Below are positions 61,142 to 64,000 of a stretch of 64,000 bases of DNA, piece after piece (within the stretch, counting starts at the first letter, position 1; the number at the start of each line of letters is the position of its first letter). Source of the DNA: Alphaproteobacteria bacterium (GTDB taxonomy: Bacteria; Pseudomonadota; Alphaproteobacteria; TMED109); the NCBI GenBank assembly GCA_022825705.1, contig JAJDWH010000028.1, positions 121,349 through 185,348 on the forward strand, read 5' to 3'. The notes below the pieces were generated by a model that was not told where the DNA came from, searched no databases, and saw only the letters and a list, made by a program, of their open reading frames with translations. The position numbers and the translations under genes were made by a program.

Positions 61142-62348
61142 ATGCTCCACGCCGACCGGCCGACCATCACCCGAACCGCCGGCCGCCGGCTGGCGTCCGG
61201 CCTGCTTGCCCTGTTCCTGTGCGCAGGCGCCGCACCCGTTCCCGATGTCGCCGCCGATACCGGGCCGGCGGTCCATCGGCACTGCGACTTCACGCGGGCG
61301 GCAGGGACCGACAGGCCGGGTCCGGGACTGATCGTCGGCGCCGAGGTGCTGCTGCCCGAGGGCCCCGCACCGCGCCATGCGGTGCACATCCACGAGGACG
61401 GCAGCATCAGCGCGGTGGCGCCGTTCGACAGCGTGCGGGCCGCCCATCCCGAAGCCGGGGTGCTCGACTGTCGCGAACGGGCAGTGCTGTCGCCCGGCTT
61501 CGTCAACCCCCACGAGCACCCGGCTTACAGCTACGCCTTTCCTGACGCCAATCTGAATCCGGGCTATGCCCACCGGGACGAATGGCGCCTCGGCATCAAT
61601 GGCAAACAGCGTTTGCCAACACCGCCGCCGATCCGCTTCACGGCCGGCGACCGACGGTCAACCGCGATTCTCGTCGCGATGGAACTTCGACATTTGCTCG
61701 GAGGCGCGACCGCGATCGCAGGCTCGGGCGGCGTGCCCGGCGTGATCCGCAACGTCAATCGCCGCAATCGACCCGGCGACGCAGCGCTCTACGAGGCGGA
61801 GGCGGACGTATCGACCTTCCCGTTCTCGCTCTACGTGGTCGAGGACCTGCGGGATGAATGCGCCGGCGGCCCGGCGCATCGGTTCCCACGGACACCCAGC
61901 GCAAGCCCGGCGTCCATGGCCTACGTCCCGCATGTCGGCGAAGGCCGGCGGTCGAGCTGCGCGGCCCGGGCCGAGGTGGCGCGCTACCTGGCGCGCGTGC
62001 AGCGGCGTGACCGGCGCTACGCCATGGTGCACGGGGTGGCCACTGACCGGGACGACTACGCGGTGATGCGGGCGTCGGACGTGACGCTCGTGTGGTCGCC
62101 CCGCTCGAATCTCGCGCTTTACGGCGAGACCGTTGACATCGCCGGTGCGCTGGAAGAGCGCGTGCGGATCGCCCTGTCGACCGACTGGTCGCCGAGCGGA
62201 TCGTTCAACATGCGCGAGGAGATCAAGTGCGCGAGACGGGTGACGAAGGACGCCGGCGTGGCGGCATCCAGCGAAGCGCTGTGGCGCATGGCCACGAGCA
62301 ACGGTGCCTACGCGCTGGGCCTCGAGGATCGCTTCGGTGCGATCGGGC
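61142..62348 (+). pseudogene. Secreted amidohydrolase, 3' end replaced by integrated element
   Basis: The protein starts with a signal peptide (LASGLLALFLCAGAAPV). The metal motif VLSPGFVNPHEHPAYSY lies near residue 120, a later metal-site region AMVHGVATDRDD near residue 295 and the aspartate in IALSTDWSPSGSFNM near residue 345. Normal sequence runs to NGAYALGLEDRFGAIGP near residue 400. Beyond 62348 the frame enters the serine recombinase gene of the other strand, so the C-terminal beta-sandwich part (about 60 or more residues) is missing. Family: imidazolonepropionase-like amidohydrolases. Loss of function is likely but not certain. Confidence 0.75.
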
Positions 62349-63998
62349 CCCCGCTACCACCGAGACCGACATTCCCGATCCGGGAGTGTCGGTCGCTCCC
62401 TTTGCCCTGCCGCTCCCGGCCCATTCGAGGATGGTGCCGAGGTCGCCGTGGAGCGCGGCGTGCAACTCGCCGCGCTTCGCGCCGGGGGTCAGCACGATGC
62501 GCTCGATCAAACCCCTTATGGCTTCCGCCGCCTCGTCGCGGTCGTGGGGGTCGGCCAGCGCCTCGGCGAGCCGCTCCACCTTGCGGCGGTAGACGCCGGC
62601 GATGTTGGGGTGAATGTCCGGGATGTCTGTCGGGACGGTGGCCAGCCGTTCGTTGATCCCGTCCTGGCGGGCCTCCAGATCGCGGAGCCGGTCGGACATG
62701 CCCCGCACATAGCCGCCTTCCTCGATGGCGTCGAGCATCGACGCGATCTTCTTCTCGATCCCGGCCAGCTCCTTGCGATCCGTCTCGCCCGACGCGCGGC
62801 ACTCGCGGTTGAGCCGGTTGGTCTCCTCCGCATACGCCTTCATCGCCTCGGCGGCGGCCTCGGGCGCCATCAGCTTCTCCCGCAGCCCCGCCATGACCCG
62901 CTCCTCGATCTCGACGCGCCGGATGCTCCGGCTGTTGGCGCACGATGCCGTCATGACGTGGTTGGAGCAGCCGTAGCGGCCCTGGCCGCGCATCGAGTAA
63001 GGGCCGCCGCACGCGCCGCATTCGAGCAGCCCGGAGAGCAGATAGCGGGGCCGGTGGGTGCTGTTGAGGCGGTTGGCATGGGCCGCGCGTGTCGCCGCGA
63101 TGACGGTGGCGTATTTCTTCGAGATTTCCCCCTGCCGGGCCTTCGCGGCCTGCCACAACTCGTCGTCCACGATGCGCAGCTCGGGGACCTCGGCGACGAT
63201 CCACTCCTCGGGCGGGTTGACCCGCGCGACCCGCTTGCCGGTGTCCGGGTTCTTCATGAAGCGCTGGCGGTTCCATACCAGCCGGCCGATATAGAGCTCG
63301 TTGTTGAGCAGCCCCGTGCCGCGCTTCGCATGGCCGCGCAGCACGGAGTCGGTCCAGAGCCTGCCCTTGGGGCCGGGGATGCCGTCCTCGTTCAGCCGCC
63401 GCGCGATGGCGCGCGGGCTCGTGCCTTGGGCGAACTCGCGGAAGATGCGCCGGACGATCTCCGCTTGCGTCTCGTTGATTTCCCGCTCGCCCCGGATCGG
63501 CTCGCCGGCGGCGTCGTGCAGCCTCACCACGTCGTAGCCGTAGCAGATGCCGCCGCCCGACTTGCCGGCCTCGACCCGGCCCCGCAAGCCCCGGTGCGTC
63601 TTGGCCGCGAGGTCCTTCAGGAACAGCGCGTTCATCGTGCCCTTGAGACCGACGTGAAGCTCGGTGATCTCGCCTTCGGCCAAGGTGACGATCATCACGC
63701 CCGCGAAGCGCAGATGCTTGTAGAGGGTCGCCACGTCCGCCTGGTCGCGGCTCACCCGGTCCAGCGCCTCGGCGACCACGATCTCGAACAGGCCCCGCCG
63801 CGCGTCCTCAAGCAGCCCCTGGATGCCGGGACGCAGGATCACGCTGTCGCCCGATATCACCGCGTCGCGGTAGGCGCCGGCGATCTTCCACCCCTCGCGC
63901 CCGGCATGCTCGCGGCAGACCCGGAACTGGTCCTCGATGGAGGCCGCCCGCTGCTGGTCGGACGAATAGCGGGCATAGAGCGCACAGCGAAGGGTCAT
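62223..63998 (-). CDS. Large serine recombinase of an integrated element
   Basis: The protein has up to 591 residues starting at the ATG at 63998. The resolvase domain has the catalytic serine in ALYARYSSDQQRAASIEDQ near residue 12, and ISGDSVILRPGIQGLLEDARR and EALDRVSRDQADVATLYKHL follow. A recombinase domain (RRLNEDGIPGPKG), zinc ribbon (LLECGACGGPYSMRG to CANSRSIRR) and coiled coil complete it. The true end was probably near SVSVVAGA (about 62350). The last 40 codons come from antisense reading of the amidohydrolase, so the element joined here. Cargo would lie beyond 64000. Confidence 0.9.
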   Translation of the reverse strand: MTLRCALYARYSSDQQRAASIEDQFRVCREHAGREGWKIAGAYRDAVISGDSVILRPGIQGLLEDARRGLFEIVVAEALDRVSRDQADVATLYKHLRFAGVMIVTLAEGEITELHVGLKGTMNALFLKDLAAKTHRGLRGRVEAGKSGGGICYGYDVVRLHDAAGEPIRGEREINETQAEIVRRIFREFAQGTSPRAIARRLNEDGIPGPKGRLWTDSVLRGHAKRGTGLLNNELYIGRLVWNRQRFMKNPDTGKRVARVNPPEEWIVAEVPELRIVDDELWQAAKARQGEISKKYATVIAATRAAHANRLNSTHRPRYLLSGLLECGACGGPYSMRGQGRYGCSNHVMTASCANSRSIRRVEIEERVMAGLREKLMAPEAAAEAMKAYAEETNRLNRECRASGETDRKELAGIEKKIASMLDAIEEGGYVRGMSDRLRDLEARQDGINERLATVPTDIPDIHPNIAGVYRRKVERLAEALADPHDRDEAAEAIRGLIERIVLTPGAKRGELHAALHGDLGTILEWAGSGRAKGATDTPGSGMSVSVVAGARSHRSDPRGPARRHRCSWPCATALRWMPPRRRPSSPVSRT

Positions 63999-64000
63999 GG

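Noticed and set aside
1..64000. CRISPR array, tRNA or rRNA genes
   Set aside because: No regular short direct repeats with spacers, cloverleaf or rRNA-like sequence was recognised by eye; a tRNA scan would be decisive.

Overview
The window is a GC-rich bacterial chromosome segment, for example 47 of 60 bases G+C at 22141-22200. Its gene content fits an alphaproteobacterium: a ccoNOQP-ccoGHIS respiratory cluster with a long FixN-type CcoN, a DUF2189 protein, a tricarballylate dehydrogenase, an N,N-dimethylformamidase-like protein, a DUF1636 protein and Zur boxes. The taxonomic placement is inference. I saw no tRNA, rRNA, CRISPR array or intact insertion sequence.

Region 1 (1-21.6 kb) is catabolic and transport chromosome. 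It holds the end of a nucleoside-type ABC importer, an aldehyde dehydrogenase, a MerA/lipoamide-dehydrogenase-like flavoprotein with a histidine kinase 1 bp downstream, a purine permease, a glutamine amidotransferase, a gamma-glutamyltransferase, an acetamidase/formamidase, a phytanoyl-CoA-dioxygenase-like oxygenase, a D-aminoacylase-type amidohydrolase, a methyltransferase, a double DUF427 protein and the dimethylformamidase-like protein. Two decayed genes sit between them: a tyrosine-integrase tail and a NadS-like antitoxin.

Region 2 (22.0-33.8 kb) is a compact respiratory block. ccoNOQP encodes cbb3 oxidase, and ccoGHIS encodes its copper-delivery and assembly factors. A convergent DUF2189 membrane gene follows, then a two-gene operon of a TcuA-like flavoprotein and a beta-hydroxyacid dehydrogenase.

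Region 3 (34-49 kb) is accessory DNA. It has an Asp-box propeller protein, an alpha/beta hydrolase cut off from its probable signal peptide by a stop codon, a broken AAA ATPase abutting a hipBA module, vapBC, higBA, a second decayed NadS-like antitoxin, a serine-recombinase scrap, and an AT-richer TonB receptor/PepSY island (29 of 60 bases G+C at 44041-44100). A 25-bp inverted repeat resembling a Zur box lies upstream of that island.

Region 4 (49-62 kb) is a metal-uptake region. It has a methyltransferase, a FecBCD-type ABC importer translationally coupled to its binding protein, a second TonB receptor, a DUF1636 protein, znuA, a small ORF, and zur preceded by its own Zur box. HupE/UreJ-like and outer-membrane barrel genes follow. 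Zur probably links this region with the receptor island 12 kb away. No znuB or znuC is present, so ZnuA must use a permease encoded elsewhere, or the system is incomplete.

Region 5 (62.3-64 kb) is the edge of an integrated element. A large serine recombinase gene has joined into the 3' part of a secreted amidohydrolase gene. A piece homologous to this recombinase is also found at 43.1 kb.
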